Notes: generated by a model not told the origin, from the sequence alone. A stretch of DNA of 64,000 nucleotides from JACVRM01 sp046262315 (GCA_046262315.1 JBHEMZ010000132.1:1-64000); one strand, 5' to 3'; counted from the first letter of the stretch, positions 1 through 8,751 are shown. A program made the numbers and translations.

Positions 1-1043
1 TCTCGGTCGTCGGCAACCGGCCGCAGTTCATCAAGTCGGCGCCGCTGTCCGTGGCGCTGCGTGACGCCGGCCTCGATGAGGTCACGCTGCACACCGGGCA
101 GCACTACGATCGCGAGCTCTCGGACGTCTTCTTCGAGGAGCTGGGCCTGCCGGAGCCCGCGTACCGGCTCGGGATCGGCGGGCTCGAGCGCGAGGAGATG
201 CTCGCGCGCATGGAGCCGCTGATCGGGGATGCAATCAACGCGGAGGCGCCTGACTGGGTGCTCGTCTACGGCGACACGAACTCGACGCTCGCCGGCGCGC
301 GGGCCGCCGTGGCGGCCGGCGTCCCGGTGGCCCACGTCGAGGCGGGGCTTCGCTCGGGCGACTGGTCGATGCCCGAGGAGCACAACCGCGTCGAGACCGA
401 CCGGCTGGCGGCGCTCCTCTTCTGCCCCGACGAGCGCTCCCGCGAGACGCTCGAGCGCGAGGGCGTCGCCGGCCGCGCCGAGGTGGTGGGGGACGTCATG
501 CGCGACGCGAGTGACCGTCTCGCTCCGATCGCACGCGAGCGGTCGGACGCGCTCGAGCGCTTCGGCGTCGTGCCCCGCAGCTACGTCGTCGCGACCATCC
601 ATCGCGAGGCGAACGTCGAGCCCGCACGGCTCGAAGCCATCGTGGGCGCTCTCGGCCGCCTGGGCGAACCGGTCGTCTTTCCCGCTCATCCGCGTACGCG
701 CGCGCGCTTGGACGGCGTGCCCGACAGCGTGCGCTTGAGCGAGCCGCTTGGCTACCTCGACCTGGCCGCACTTGCCTCCCAGGCCCGCCTGATCGTCACC
801 GACTCGGGCGGCCTCCAGAAGGAGGCGTACTGGTATGGCGTGCCGTGCGTGACTACGCGGCCCTCGACCGAGTGGGTGGACACGGTGGAGCTCGGCGCGA
901 ACGTGCTCGTGGACGCCGATCCCGACCGCCTCGCCGAGGCTGTCCGCACCGCGCGCATGCCGGCGGGACTGCCCGAGCTCTACGGCGACGGCCACGCCTC
1001 GGAGAGGATCGCGGGGGCGCTCTCTATGCTTGCTCGGTCATGA
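1..1043 (+). CDS. Non-hydrolysing UDP-N-acetylglucosamine 2-epimerase family (WecB/WbpI-like), 5' end cut off
   Basis: The frame is open from the first base of the window, so the start lies upstream. The first visible residues read VVGNRPQFIKSAPLS, the nucleotide-binding loop of non-hydrolysing UDP-GlcNAc 2-epimerases, only a few residues into such proteins. Later family motifs are HVEAGLRSGDW with PEEHNRVETD, the GT-B type TDSGGLQKEAYWYGVPC loop, and TRPSTEWVDTVELGANVLV. The enzyme inverts C2 of a UDP-HexNAc in the cytoplasm. The TEW-VDTVE loop and the two following genes (oxidoreductase, hexapeptide acyltransferase) resemble the WbpI-WbpB-WbpD set that makes UDP-2,3-diacetamido uronic acids, so the substrate may be the diacetamido sugar rather than plain UDP-GlcNAc; that is inference. 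Its stop overlaps the next ATG (ATGA). Confidence 0.9.
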   Translation, partial: SVVGNRPQFIKSAPLSVALRDAGLDEVTLHTGQHYDRELSDVFFEELGLPEPAYRLGIGGLEREEMLARMEPLIGDAINAEAPDWVLVYGDTNSTLAGARAAVAAGVPVAHVEAGLRSGDWSMPEEHNRVETDRLAALLFCPDERSRETLEREGVAGRAEVVGDVMRDASDRLAPIARERSDALERFGVVPRSYVVATIHREANVEPARLEAIVGALGRLGEPVVFPAHPRTRARLDGVPDSVRLSEPLGYLDLAALASQARLIVTDSGGLQKEAYWYGVPCVTTRPSTEWVDTVELGANVLVDADPDRLAEAVRTARMPAGLPELYGDGHASERIAGALSMLARS

Positions 1044-2017
1044 CGACGGTCGGCGTCGCAGGCCTCGGTCACTGGGGCCCGAACCTCGCGCGCAACTTCG
1101 ACGATCTCGCCGAGCTCACCTGGCTCTGCGACGCCTCGCCGGAGACCCGCGAGCGCTTCGCCTCCCGCTACCCGGAAGCGCGAGTCACCGCCGACTTCGA
1201 CCAGATGCTGGCTGACCCCGAGCTAGAGGCCGTGGTGGTAGCGACGCCCGTCCCCACGCACTACTCCCTAGCCCACAGCGCTCTAGCTGCTGGCAAGCAC
1301 GTCATGGTCGAAAAGCCACCGGCCATGCGTGGCGAGGAGATGGACGAGCTGTACACGCTCGCGGTCGAGCAGGGCCGAGTGCTGATGCCGGGTCACCTGC
1401 TGCTCTACCACCCCGGAGTGCGGAAGCTCAAAGCGCTGATCGACGCGGGCGAGCTCGGCAACGTGCTCTGCATCTACGGGAACCGTCAGAACCTCGGCAA
1501 GATCCGCAAGGACGAGAATGCGCTGTGGTCGCTCGGGGTTCACGACCTCTCCGTGATCCTCTGGCTGCTCGGCGAGGAGCCGAGCGAGGCGTGGGCCCAC
1601 GGCAACTCGTTCCTCACCCCGGGCGTCGAGGACGTCGTCTTCTGCTACCTGCGTTTCCCGTCCGGGAAGATCGCGCACATGCACCTGTCGTGGCTCGACC
1701 CGCACAAGATGCGGAAGATCACGGTCGTCGGCAGCGAGAAGATGGTCGTCTTCGACGACATGGAGCTCGAGCGCAAGGTGACGATCTACGAGAAGGCGCC
1801 CGAGCAGCCGGCCGAGACGTACGGCGAGTGGCGCACCCGCACCGGCGACATCTTCAGTCCGAAGATCCCGAACGACGAGCCGCTGCGGCTCGAGTGCCGG
1901 CACTTCCTCGGTCTCGTGGAGCGCGGGCCGGGCGACCACAAGGAGGCGCGCGACGGCGTGACCGTAGTGCGCGCCCTGGAGCAGCTGCAGGACTCGCTCA
2001 CGGCCGTGCCCGCGTGA
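1040..2017 (+). CDS. Gfo/Idh/MocA-family NAD(P)-dependent sugar oxidoreductase (WbpB/WlbA-like)
   Basis: 325 aa. The chosen ATG at 1040 overlaps the TGA of the upstream epimerase and is followed at once by the Rossmann loop VGVAGLGHWGPNLARNF. EKPPAMRGEEMDELY is the Gfo/Idh/MocA EKP motif, and LLYHPGVRKLKALIDAGELGNV is the typical start of the C-terminal alpha/beta domain. Members oxidise a sugar hydroxyl with NAD(P). Next to a UDP-HexNAc epimerase and a left-handed beta-helix acyltransferase, oxidation at C3 of a UDP-HexNAc uronate (WbpB-like) is the best guess. The open frame continues upstream of 1040 but that part is antisense-like junk inside the epimerase gene. Confidence 0.9.
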   Translation: MTTVGVAGLGHWGPNLARNFDDLAELTWLCDASPETRERFASRYPEARVTADFDQMLADPELEAVVVATPVPTHYSLAHSALAAGKHVMVEKPPAMRGEEMDELYTLAVEQGRVLMPGHLLLYHPGVRKLKALIDAGELGNVLCIYGNRQNLGKIRKDENALWSLGVHDLSVILWLLGEEPSEAWAHGNSFLTPGVEDVVFCYLRFPSGKIAHMHLSWLDPHKMRKITVVGSEKMVVFDDMELERKVTIYEKAPEQPAETYGEWRTRTGDIFSPKIPNDEPLRLECRHFLGLVERGPGDHKEARDGVTVVRALEQLQDSLTAVPA

Positions 2018-2062
2018 ACGCGCCCGTCCATGCCTACGGACGCGCGCGCCGAGCGCGACCAA

Positions 2063-2125
2063 GTAACAGTCTGTTGCATCCAACCCGCGCGCCGGGCCGT
2101 TCCGCCGCAAGTAACAACTTGTTAC
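2063..2125. promoter_or_regulatory. Two similar AT-rich inverted repeats in a 145-bp gap
   Basis: Between the oxidoreductase and the acyltransferase, 2063-2077 reads GTAACAG-T-CTGTTGC and 2111-2125 reads GTAACAA-C-TTGTTAC. The second is a perfect 7-bp inverted repeat with a one-base centre and the first has one mismatch. Both are preceded by CAA or CCAA, and they start 48 bp apart. They are the most AT-rich stretches of the neighbourhood and lie 38 bp or more upstream of the next start. A paired operator for a dimeric regulator is plausible; no regulator gene is adjacent. Confidence 0.4.
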
Positions 2126-2162
2126 AAGCGTCATTCCGCGCAGCGAAGGCCGGGGACGTTCG

Positions 2163-2810
2163 TTGAGCGACATCCACGAGACGGCGATCGTCTACCCGGG
2201 TACGGTGATCGGCGGGGGCTGCCGAATCGGCGAGTTCGCGGTGGTGGGCAAGCAGCCCGCTCTCTCGCCGCGCACGACCGCAAAGCGTGAGCGGCTGCCA
2301 CCCGCGGAGCTCGGGCCTGGAACGACCGTCTCGACGGGCGCAACCGTCTTCGCCGGCACCCGAATCGGCGCACGGGTAGTCCTCGGCGACCAGTCGTGCG
2401 TGCGAGAGCGCTGCGAGGTCGGCGACGACGTCGTCATCGGCCGCGGGTCTCTCGTCGAGAACGACACGACCATCGGCGCGCTGACGAAGATCCAGGCGGA
2501 GGCGTACGTGACCGCGTATTCGACGCTCGAGGAGAACGTCTTCATCGCGCCGTGCGTGGTGACCACGAACGACAACTTCATGGGGCGCACCGAGCAGCGG
2601 CTCGCGCTCATCAAGGGGCCGACGATCCGCCGCGGAGCGCGGATAGGCGGCGGTGCCATCCTGCTTCCCGGCATCGAGATCGGCGAGGAAGCGTTCGTGG
2701 GCGCGGGGGCGGTCGTGGTGCGCGACGTTCCGCCCAGGGTCGTCGTCGTCGGCAGCCCCGCGCGCGTCCTCCGAGACGTGCCCGACGAGGAGCTGCTGGA
2801 GAACCAGTGA
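2163..2810 (+). CDS. Left-handed beta-helix (hexapeptide repeat) acyltransferase, WbpD/WlbB-like
   Basis: 215 aa from a TTG start preceded by GGGGACG. Almost the whole chain is imperfect hexapeptide repeats (IGGGCRIGEFAVVG, IGARVVLGDQSCVRE, IGEEAFVGAGAVVVRDVPP), with the usual C-terminal VVVGSPARVLRDVP end. TNDNFMGRTEQR is the active-site loop found in UDP-3-amino sugar N-acetyltransferases such as WbpD/WlbB. Members are cytoplasmic trimers transferring acetyl from acetyl-CoA to an amino sugar nucleotide. Context with the epimerase and oxidoreductase supports a 3-amino sugar substrate. The aminotransferase expected for the pathway is not visible and would have to be upstream of the window. 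Confidence 0.85.
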   Translation: MSDIHETAIVYPGTVIGGGCRIGEFAVVGKQPALSPRTTAKRERLPPAELGPGTTVSTGATVFAGTRIGARVVLGDQSCVRERCEVGDDVVIGRGSLVENDTTIGALTKIQAEAYVTAYSTLEENVFIAPCVVTTNDNFMGRTEQRLALIKGPTIRRGARIGGGAILLPGIEIGEEAFVGAGAVVVRDVPPRVVVVGSPARVLRDVPDEELLENQ

Positions 2811-2835
2811 CGGCTGAGCACCCCCGGGACGGCGC

Positions 2836-4494
2836 TCAGCCCTTGACGAGCGACAGGGAGTACTCGCCCGAGCCTGGGAAGTCCGCTCGCACCTGGACGT
2901 AGTGCCAGCCGCGCGCGCGGGCGCGGTACACGAGGCGTTTGGTCGCACCGCTCGCGGCCACACGGCGTACCAATGGCTTGCCGGGTGGGGCGAAGAGCGG
3001 CGGCTCGATCTTGCGCGTGCCGGGGCGCCAGAGGGCGAGCTTCACCCTCGTGCCGGTCGGCCCCTGCAGTCTGAGCGCAAGCCGCTGCCGCTTCCGCAGG
3101 AAGACGCGGTAGACGTCGGCAGGGTCGTCCCAGTAGTCGATCGTCGCCTCGACCTCGCGGGCGGTGCCCGAGATTGTCGCGGCATGCCAGCCGGCATCGT
3201 CGTTCGGCTCGAGGTCGTCGGTCAGCGGTAGGGGACCGGAGAGCGCTCGCAGCGCCGCGGCCACATCCAAGGAGCCCCAGCCGCTCACGTCGTCGCGGCC
3301 CGTGTAGCAGCGCTTGCAACCGTTCGCAGGCTCGCCGTCGGTGGCGCTGCGCTCGAGCACCGACTGCACCTGCTCCGGCGCCAGAGAAGGTCTCGTGGCC
3401 AGCACAAGGGCCGCCGCCGCGGAGACCTGGGCCGCCGCGAACGAGGTGCCCTGGCCGCGCCGGAACTCGTCCGGAGCGCAGATCGAGCTCGAGTAGCCGT
3501 CGTCCGCACAGGCGATCTTCTCGCCTGGTGCCGACCTCGGCACCGTGGAGACGATCTCGTCGCCGGGGGCAACGAGATCGGTGTAAACCGGATCGCGATT
3601 CGAGAACTCCGGCACGGAGCCGTCGCGGGCGACTGCACCGACACCGAGCACGTGCGGCAGGGCAGCGGGATAGCTCGCGTGCGACCACGGCATCCTCGGG
3701 GCACCGTCGCCGTTGCCGACCGCGGCGACCACGACAACGCCGTTCCGGACCGCATATTCGACGGCTCTCGCCTCGAGGGCCGAATACGAGTCGTTGCGGC
3801 GGTCCGTCGGGTCACGCAGGGCGGCGATGCTGAGGTTGATGACGTCCGCACCGCTGTCCACAGCCCAGCGGATGGCCTGAGCTTCGTCCTCCGGCGAGAT
3901 CGTCCCGTCCGCGCGCACCACCTTCGCAACGAGCAGCCGTGCCGGAAAGGCTATACCGGCGATGCCCATCGAGTTGTTCAGCGTCGCGGCGATGACGCCG
4001 GCGACAAAGGTCCCATGACCAAGCGAATCCCTGCGCGGGAACGCGTCCACGAAGCTGCGCCAGTCGGCGATACGCCCCTCGAACTCGGGGTGCGAGCCGT
4101 CGATGCCGGAGTCGATCACGGCCACGCGTACCGGCGACAGCAACGGGCGGAGCGGCCAGAGAGGCCAGGTCTCGAAGGCTCGGACGGCGCCGAGGTACCA
4201 CTGCCGCTTCGCCAGCGGGTCGTTCGGCACGAAGGCGAGCCGGCGCGAGCGCTCGAGACGCTCGACGAACGCGACGCCGCGCTGGCGCTCCGCTGCCGCA
4301 GCGGAGGGCGCGGTTACCACGAGCGCGAACGGCGTCAGAGGTGAGACGGTGCCGCCGGTCGCGCGGGCGACCCGCGCGGCGACAGCGGCGGGATCCGCAC
4401 CGCGCGCGAGGCCGACCGCGAAGCGGCCGGCCGAGGCAGAGGCAGGGGCGGCAAGCGCGGCGAGGGCGAGGAGGCAGGCGGCGGGCGCTCTCAT
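2836..4494 (-). CDS. Secreted subtilisin-like serine protease (S8) with C-terminal beta domain
   Basis: 552 aa from ATG 4494, which overlaps the stop of the SpoIID-like gene (ATGA). A signal peptide (about residues 1-22, hydrophobic core ending ASASAG) is followed by a propeptide-like segment and the S8 catalytic domain: Asp128 in VAVIDSGIDG, His160 in SLGHGTFVAGVIA, oxyanion Asn261 in AAVGNGDG and Ser351 in GQGTSFAAAQVSAAAAL. Residues from about 430 (DDLEPNDDAGWHAAT) resemble a pre-peptidase C-terminal beta domain, with the acidic DDPADVYRVFL strand typical of those modules. It is probably exported and degrades extracellular or wall proteins; the substrate is unknown. An open frame upstream of ATG 4494 lacks a signal sequence and overlaps the neighbour, so it was trimmed. 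Confidence 0.9.
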   Translation of the reverse strand: MRAPAACLLALAALAAPASASAGRFAVGLARGADPAAVAARVARATGGTVSPLTPFALVVTAPSAAAAERQRGVAFVERLERSRRLAFVPNDPLAKRQWYLGAVRAFETWPLWPLRPLLSPVRVAVIDSGIDGSHPEFEGRIADWRSFVDAFPRRDSLGHGTFVAGVIAATLNNSMGIAGIAFPARLLVAKVVRADGTISPEDEAQAIRWAVDSGADVINLSIAALRDPTDRRNDSYSALEARAVEYAVRNGVVVVAAVGNGDGAPRMPWSHASYPAALPHVLGVGAVARDGSVPEFSNRDPVYTDLVAPGDEIVSTVPRSAPGEKIACADDGYSSSICAPDEFRRGQGTSFAAAQVSAAAALVLATRPSLAPEQVQSVLERSATDGEPANGCKRCYTGRDDVSGWGSLDVAAALRALSGPLPLTDDLEPNDDAGWHAATISGTAREVEATIDYWDDPADVYRVFLRKRQRLALRLQGPTGTRVKLALWRPGTRKIEPPLFAPPGKPLVRRVAASGATKRLVYRARARGWHYVQVRADFPGSGEYSLSLVKG

Positions 4495-6137
4495 GCAGGC
4501 GAGACTGTAAGCACGCTGCTCGTGCCGGCGACGAGGCCGCGTGCTGCGCCGACCCGGGCGCGGTAGCTCCCTGGCTTCAGCTCGACGGTCGCCTCGAAGC
4601 GGCCCGTGCTCGCAACGCGGGCGCCGGCGACCGGCTTCCACGCCGAGCCCTGCAGGCGCTCGACCTGCACGACCGTGCCCTCGAGCGCCGGCTTGACTGT
4701 GCCGCGCAGCGCCGTGCCGGCGTTCGCGGCGGCGAAGCGCACGACCGGAGCCACGGCCACGCGCACCGCAGCGGTGCGCACGTCACCGACGACGAGGCGG
4801 TACGCGGTGGTGACGCCGGGCCGCACCGTGACCGCGAACGTGCCGGCGGCCTTGGCCGTCAGCGTCCCCGCCGCGGTCCACTCGTCCCCAGTCGCGCGCC
4901 GCTCGAGACTCACCTTGCCGAGCCCGCGGGCGAGGCCACGGAGTTGGAACCTGGCCCCGTATGCCAGCGGTGCCGACGGACGCTCGAGCGCGAGCGTCCC
5001 GAGCGTGAACCAGCTCGAGCGCAGGTCGAGGGCGCGGCGGAAGTCAGTCCCTGTGACCGCCGGTCCCTCGCCGTTCAAGCCGATGCCAACCACGCTGGTC
5101 GCTCGCTGCGAGCCGTTCACGATGGCACGCGCGTCGATTAGGCGGCCGGGCACCTTCAGGACGGCCGCGAGGCGGTCTGCGTTGACCACGACCGGGCCCC
5201 AGTCGTGGTACGGCGAGACATTGTCGTAGGGGTCAGGCACCGAGACGAGGTACGGGACGGGCTGCGAGCCCGGCCACGCGTCGGCGATCGAGGCCGTGCG
5301 GCCACCGGACGTCGAGTGGAAGTACGTGCTCGCCACTTTGCCGCGGTAGAGGACGACCTGGCCGGCCGTGGCGTTCACGGCCGCGCTCGCCGGAGCCTCC
5401 TCCTCGGGGATGCCCCGATACACCTGGCTGCGGGTGTCGGAGTAGAGGTCGAACGCGCCTCCGGTCAGGTGCGAGAGCGCGTAGGAACGGGCGGCGACGG
5501 CCTGCGCCTTGAGCGCCTCGGCCGGCCACGTGTGCGGCATCTCCGACGGAACCACTCCCCACAGGTACTGCTCGAGGCCAACGTTGTTGATCACCGTGAG
5601 CGTGTTCTTCTCGACGCTGACGACGAGGGTGCCGCGGTACGGCCGGTCGAGCGCGACGGGCTCGCTTCCCGCCGTGAACGTCAGCGGCCCGACGAGCTTG
5701 CGGACCTGAAGCTCCCCGATGGGACGCAGCTTCAGGTCGGGCTTGATCGTGACGCGACCGGCGTTCAGCTCGAACGTCTCGCCGAATGCGTCGATGACCT
5801 TGAACGGCGCTTCCGACGAGACCGTTACCGACGCGCGGCCGGCGGCGAGCAGGACGCGCACCCGCTTGAGGGGGGCGGGGCCGAGCGTGGTGCCGCGGTA
5901 GTAGTGGGCCAGGATGCGCCGGTAGTCGTACCCGGCTCGGGCAAACCCGTAGGCGCCGTACTGACCCATGCCGATGCCATGACCCCAGCCGTGGCCCGTG
6001 ATGACGAAGATCGGCTTCGTCAGCCGCGGGGGTCCGGCGGCCGGAGGCGTCGGCGAGGCGGCACGGACCTGGGCCCCGAGAAGCACCAGAACGACGCCGA
6101 GGAGCGCGAAAGTGAGCTTGCGAGCGGTAACAGCCAC
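4491..6137 (-). CDS. SpoIID/LytB-domain secreted protein
   Basis: 548 aa if started at GTG 6137, which has GAAAGGGA just upstream; an ATG ten codons earlier is the alternative. An N-terminal signal/anchor (about residues 5-25) precedes FVITGHGWGHGIGMGQYGAYGFA, the first conserved block of SpoIID-type proteins, and the core has GTLVVSVEKNTLTVINNVGLEQYLWGV, PSEMPHTWPAEALKAQAVAARSYAL and YFHSTSGGRT. In Bacillus SpoIID is a lytic transglycosylase on denuded glycan; homologues in non-sporulating actinobacteria are wall-associated. The last about 150 residues are a separate beta-rich region with an Ig-like look. It is translationally coupled to the protease downstream, suggesting joint export and a wall-remodelling role. 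Confidence 0.88.
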   Translation of the reverse strand: MAVTARKLTFALLGVVLVLLGAQVRAASPTPPAAGPPRLTKPIFVITGHGWGHGIGMGQYGAYGFARAGYDYRRILAHYYRGTTLGPAPLKRVRVLLAAGRASVTVSSEAPFKVIDAFGETFELNAGRVTIKPDLKLRPIGELQVRKLVGPLTFTAGSEPVALDRPYRGTLVVSVEKNTLTVINNVGLEQYLWGVVPSEMPHTWPAEALKAQAVAARSYALSHLTGGAFDLYSDTRSQVYRGIPEEEAPASAAVNATAGQVVLYRGKVASTYFHSTSGGRTASIADAWPGSQPVPYLVSVPDPYDNVSPYHDWGPVVVNADRLAAVLKVPGRLIDARAIVNGSQRATSVVGIGLNGEGPAVTGTDFRRALDLRSSWFTLGTLALERPSAPLAYGARFQLRGLARGLGKVSLERRATGDEWTAAGTLTAKAAGTFAVTVRPGVTTAYRLVVGDVRTAAVRVAVAPVVRFAAANAGTALRGTVKPALEGTVVQVERLQGSAWKPVAGARVASTGRFEATVELKPGSYRARVGAARGLVAGTSSVLTVSPA

Positions 6138-6250
6138 GGATTCCCTTTCGACCCGGGCAGCCCGCATCTTGAGCGCGCCGCAGGACCTCTCGCAGGGTAA
6201 CGGACCTCGGCGTCGATGAGATAGCTCCTTTACAGGGCTTTTACGATGGG

Positions 6251-7729
6251 ATGAGCTTTGTACGTTTCCCCCAGGCCGAGAGCGGCAATCCCGCTTGGGG
6301 AGAGGCGGCCGCCCCGCCCCGCCGCCCAGGCATGCCCGTCGACGAGGACCTCCTCCCCGAGCGGTACCGAAACGCCGAGCGCATCGGGCACGGCGCCATG
6401 GGCGACATCTACCGGGCGACGGATTCGCTGCTCGCCCGCGAGGTTGCCGTCAAGGTGCTCGCCGAACGCTACGCGCAGGACGCCGAGATCCGCGAGCGCT
6501 TCACACGCGAGGCGCTGACGGCCGCACGGCTCTCCGGGGAGCCGAGCATCGTGACCATCTTCGACGTGGGCGAGTCGCAAGGGCGCCCGTTCATCGTCAT
6601 GGAGTACCTGCCCGGCGGCTCGCTCGAACAACGGCTGCGGCGCGGCGTTCAGGACATGGGCCAGGCGCTCACGTGGCTCGAGCAGGCGGCACGGGCGCTG
6701 GACGCGGGCCACCGCCATGGGATCGTTCACCGCGACGTCAAGCCGGGCAACCTGCTGCTTGACGCGTCCGACAACGTACACGTGGCCGACTTCGGCATCG
6801 CAAGCGCGACGGGGCTCGACTCGCTGACGATGACCGGAACCGTGCTCGGGACGGCCGGCTACCTGGCGCCCGAGCAGGCGAGCGGAGACCGGGCGGGACC
6901 TGCGAGCGACCGCTACGGGCTCGGTGTCGTCGCCTGGGAGCTCCTGGCGGGCGGGCGGCCGTTCGCGAGCGAGTCCCCGACCGCGGAGGCTGCCGCCCAC
7001 GTCAACACGGCCGTGCCGTCCATCTGCGAGCGGCGCAGCGACCTGCCGGGGCGCGAGCTCGACGAGGTGTTCGCACGCGCGCTCGCGAAGCGGCCCGAGG
7101 ATCGTTACGGAAGCTGCGCGGAGCTCGTCGCAGCCCTCCGCTTCGCGCTCGCCGCCGGGACCGCCCCGACGCGGGTGCTCGGGCGCGTGGCGCCCGCGGC
7201 CCCGGCTCGCCAGCGCTCGCCCGCCCGGTGGGTGGTCGTGGCCGCCCTCGCCGCGGCAGGCCTGCTCGCAGGCGCCCTGGTGGCGCGCGGGCTGGCCGAC
7301 GGCGACGAGACGGCTCCGGCACCGCCGCCGCGCACGCGCGTCACGACCGTGGAGGTGACGCAGCCGGGCACCACGGTGCGGACAGAGGTCACCGTCACGG
7401 CGCAGCCGCGGACCACCGCGCCGACGACGAACGTCACTACCACCACGCCGGCAGCGGGCGGATCGATCGACGAGGGCGTCCGCCTCACGGACGACGCGAC
7501 GGTGCTCATGAACGCGGGCCGTTACGAGGAGTCCGCGGCGAAGGCGCAGGAGGCGCTCAGGCATCTCGGCGGGACTGGGGAACTCTACGAAGCGTACGCG
7601 CTCTACGACCTCGGCCGCTCTCTCATCGAACTCGGCGACTGCAAGCAGGGCGTCAAGTACCTCAAGAGCTCCGAGAAGATCCAGGGGCACCGCAACGAGA
7701 TCGACGCGGCGCGAGCCAGGTGCGACTGA
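6251..7729 (+). CDS. Transmembrane Ser/Thr protein kinase (PknB-type) with extracytoplasmic TPR-like tail
   Basis: 492 aa from ATG 6251; ATG 6332 (residue 28) is an equally possible start. The Hanks kinase domain spans about residues 38-300: glycine loop IGHGAMGDIY, Lys68 (AVKVL), HRDVKPGN at 160-167, DFG at 180-182 and APE at 206-208. One membrane helix lies at about 326-348. Outside the membrane there is a Thr/Pro-rich linker (about 350-410) and a helical repeat-like end (ALRHLGGTGELYEAYALYDLGRSLIELGDC) resembling TPR units, instead of the PASTA repeats of PknB. The divergent neighbours are a SpoIID-like protein and a protease, so a role in sensing envelope status is plausible but not shown. 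Confidence 0.9.
   Translation: MSFVRFPQAESGNPAWGEAAAPPRRPGMPVDEDLLPERYRNAERIGHGAMGDIYRATDSLLAREVAVKVLAERYAQDAEIRERFTREALTAARLSGEPSIVTIFDVGESQGRPFIVMEYLPGGSLEQRLRRGVQDMGQALTWLEQAARALDAGHRHGIVHRDVKPGNLLLDASDNVHVADFGIASATGLDSLTMTGTVLGTAGYLAPEQASGDRAGPASDRYGLGVVAWELLAGGRPFASESPTAEAAAHVNTAVPSICERRSDLPGRELDEVFARALAKRPEDRYGSCAELVAALRFALAAGTAPTRVLGRVAPAAPARQRSPARWVVVAALAAAGLLAGALVARGLADGDETAPAPPPRTRVTTVEVTQPGTTVRTEVTVTAQPRTTAPTTNVTTTTPAAGGSIDEGVRLTDDATVLMNAGRYEESAAKAQEALRHLGGTGELYEAYALYDLGRSLIELGDCKQGVKYLKSSEKIQGHRNEIDAARARCD
6269..6300 (+). other. Bulged hairpin at the 5' end of the kinase frame
   Basis: CCCCA (6269-6273) pairs with TGGGG (6296-6300), and AGCGG (6281-6285) with CCGCT (6291-6295). 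This gives a stem with a 7-nt bulge and a 5-nt loop. If translation starts at ATG 6332 rather than 6251, the element is in the 5' untranslated leader. Confidence 0.35.
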
Positions 7730-7749
7730 CCGGGCCGTAGGATGGGCCT

Positions 7750-8751
7750 GTGCGGCTCCTCGTCACCGGCGCGGCAGGCTTCATCGGCTCGAACTTCGTC
7801 CGGTACTGGCTCGAGCGTCACCCGGGCGACCACGTCGTCGGCTACGACCTGCTGACGTACGCGGGGAACCGCGCGAACCTCGCGGACGTCGAGGGGGCGA
7901 TCCGCTTCGTGCGCGGCGACATCGGCGACTTCGAGCTGGCCTCGCGCGTGATCACAGAGGAGCGCATCGATACGATCGTCAACTTCGCGGCCGAATCGCA
8001 CAACAGCCTGGCGGTGCTCGATCCCGGGCTCTTCGCACGGACGAACGTGCTCGGCACGCAGCTGCTGCTCGAGGCGGGGCGGCAGGAGGAAATCGAGCGT
8101 TTCCACCACATCTCGACGTGCGAGGTCTACGGCGACCTGCCGCTCGACTCCCTGGAGGCGTTCACCGAGGAGTCGCCCTACGCGCCGCGCACGCCGTACA
8201 ACGCCTCGAAGGCGGCCGCCGACCACTACGTACGTGCCTACCACGAGACGTACGAGCTACCGACGACGATCACGAACTGCTCCAACAACTACGGACCGTT
8301 CCAGTTCCCCGAGAAGGTCATCCCGCTCTTCGTCACCAACGCCCTCGATGACCTGCCGTTGCCGATGTACGCATCCACGCAGAACCGGCGCGAGTGGCTG
8401 CACGTTACGGATCATTGCCGCGCGATCGAGCTCGTCCTGGCGGAGGGACGCGTGGGCGAGACGTACAACGTAGGATCGGGAGTGGAGGCGTCGATTGAGC
8501 AGATCGCCGACCGCGTGCTGGCGCTGGCCGGCAAGCCGGAGGGCCCCAAGACGATCGTGCCCGACCGGCCAGGACACGACCGACGCTACCTGCTGGACTC
8601 GTCGAAGCTGCGACGGGAGTTGGGCTGGGAGCCAGCGATCTCGTTCGAACAGGGACTGCACGAGACGGTCGAGTGGTACCGCGCGCAGCGCGGCTGGTGG
8701 GAGCCGCTCAAGGAGCGCGCGCCCGTCCAGGAAACCGCGGCCTGGGGCTAG
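7750..8751 (+). CDS. rfbB: dTDP-glucose 4,6-dehydratase
   Basis: 333 aa from GTG 7750, preceded by AGGATGG. It is an extended SDR: GAAGFIGSNFV at residues 7-17, the YDLLTYAGNRANL segment diagnostic for RmlB, and catalytic YNASKAAADHYV; STCEVYGDLP and NCSNNYGPFQFPEKVIP are further family signatures. The enzyme converts dTDP-glucose to dTDP-4-keto-6-deoxyglucose, the second step of dTDP-L-rhamnose synthesis. The partner genes rmlD, rmlC and rmlA lie 0.75 kb further on in the opposite orientation, separated by a transposase gene whose stop overlaps this gene's stop by 3 nt. Confidence 0.95.
   Translation: MRLLVTGAAGFIGSNFVRYWLERHPGDHVVGYDLLTYAGNRANLADVEGAIRFVRGDIGDFELASRVITEERIDTIVNFAAESHNSLAVLDPGLFARTNVLGTQLLLEAGRQEEIERFHHISTCEVYGDLPLDSLEAFTEESPYAPRTPYNASKAAADHYVRAYHETYELPTTITNCSNNYGPFQFPEKVIPLFVTNALDDLPLPMYASTQNRREWLHVTDHCRAIELVLAEGRVGETYNVGSGVEASIEQIADRVLALAGKPEGPKTIVPDRPGHDRRYLLDSSKLRRELGWEPAISFEQGLHETVEWYRAQRGWWEPLKERAPVQETAAWG

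Noticed and set aside
2192..3688. 498-codon open frame on the minus strand across the acyltransferase and protease genes
   Set aside because: It is a GC-rich shadow: Arg/Ala-rich composition with no domains, and the real genes in other frames carry complete family motifs.
6261..6310. Possible riboswitch before the kinase
   Set aside because: There is a hairpin, but the conserved blocks of c-di-AMP or other known aptamers are missing, so it is reported only as a stem.
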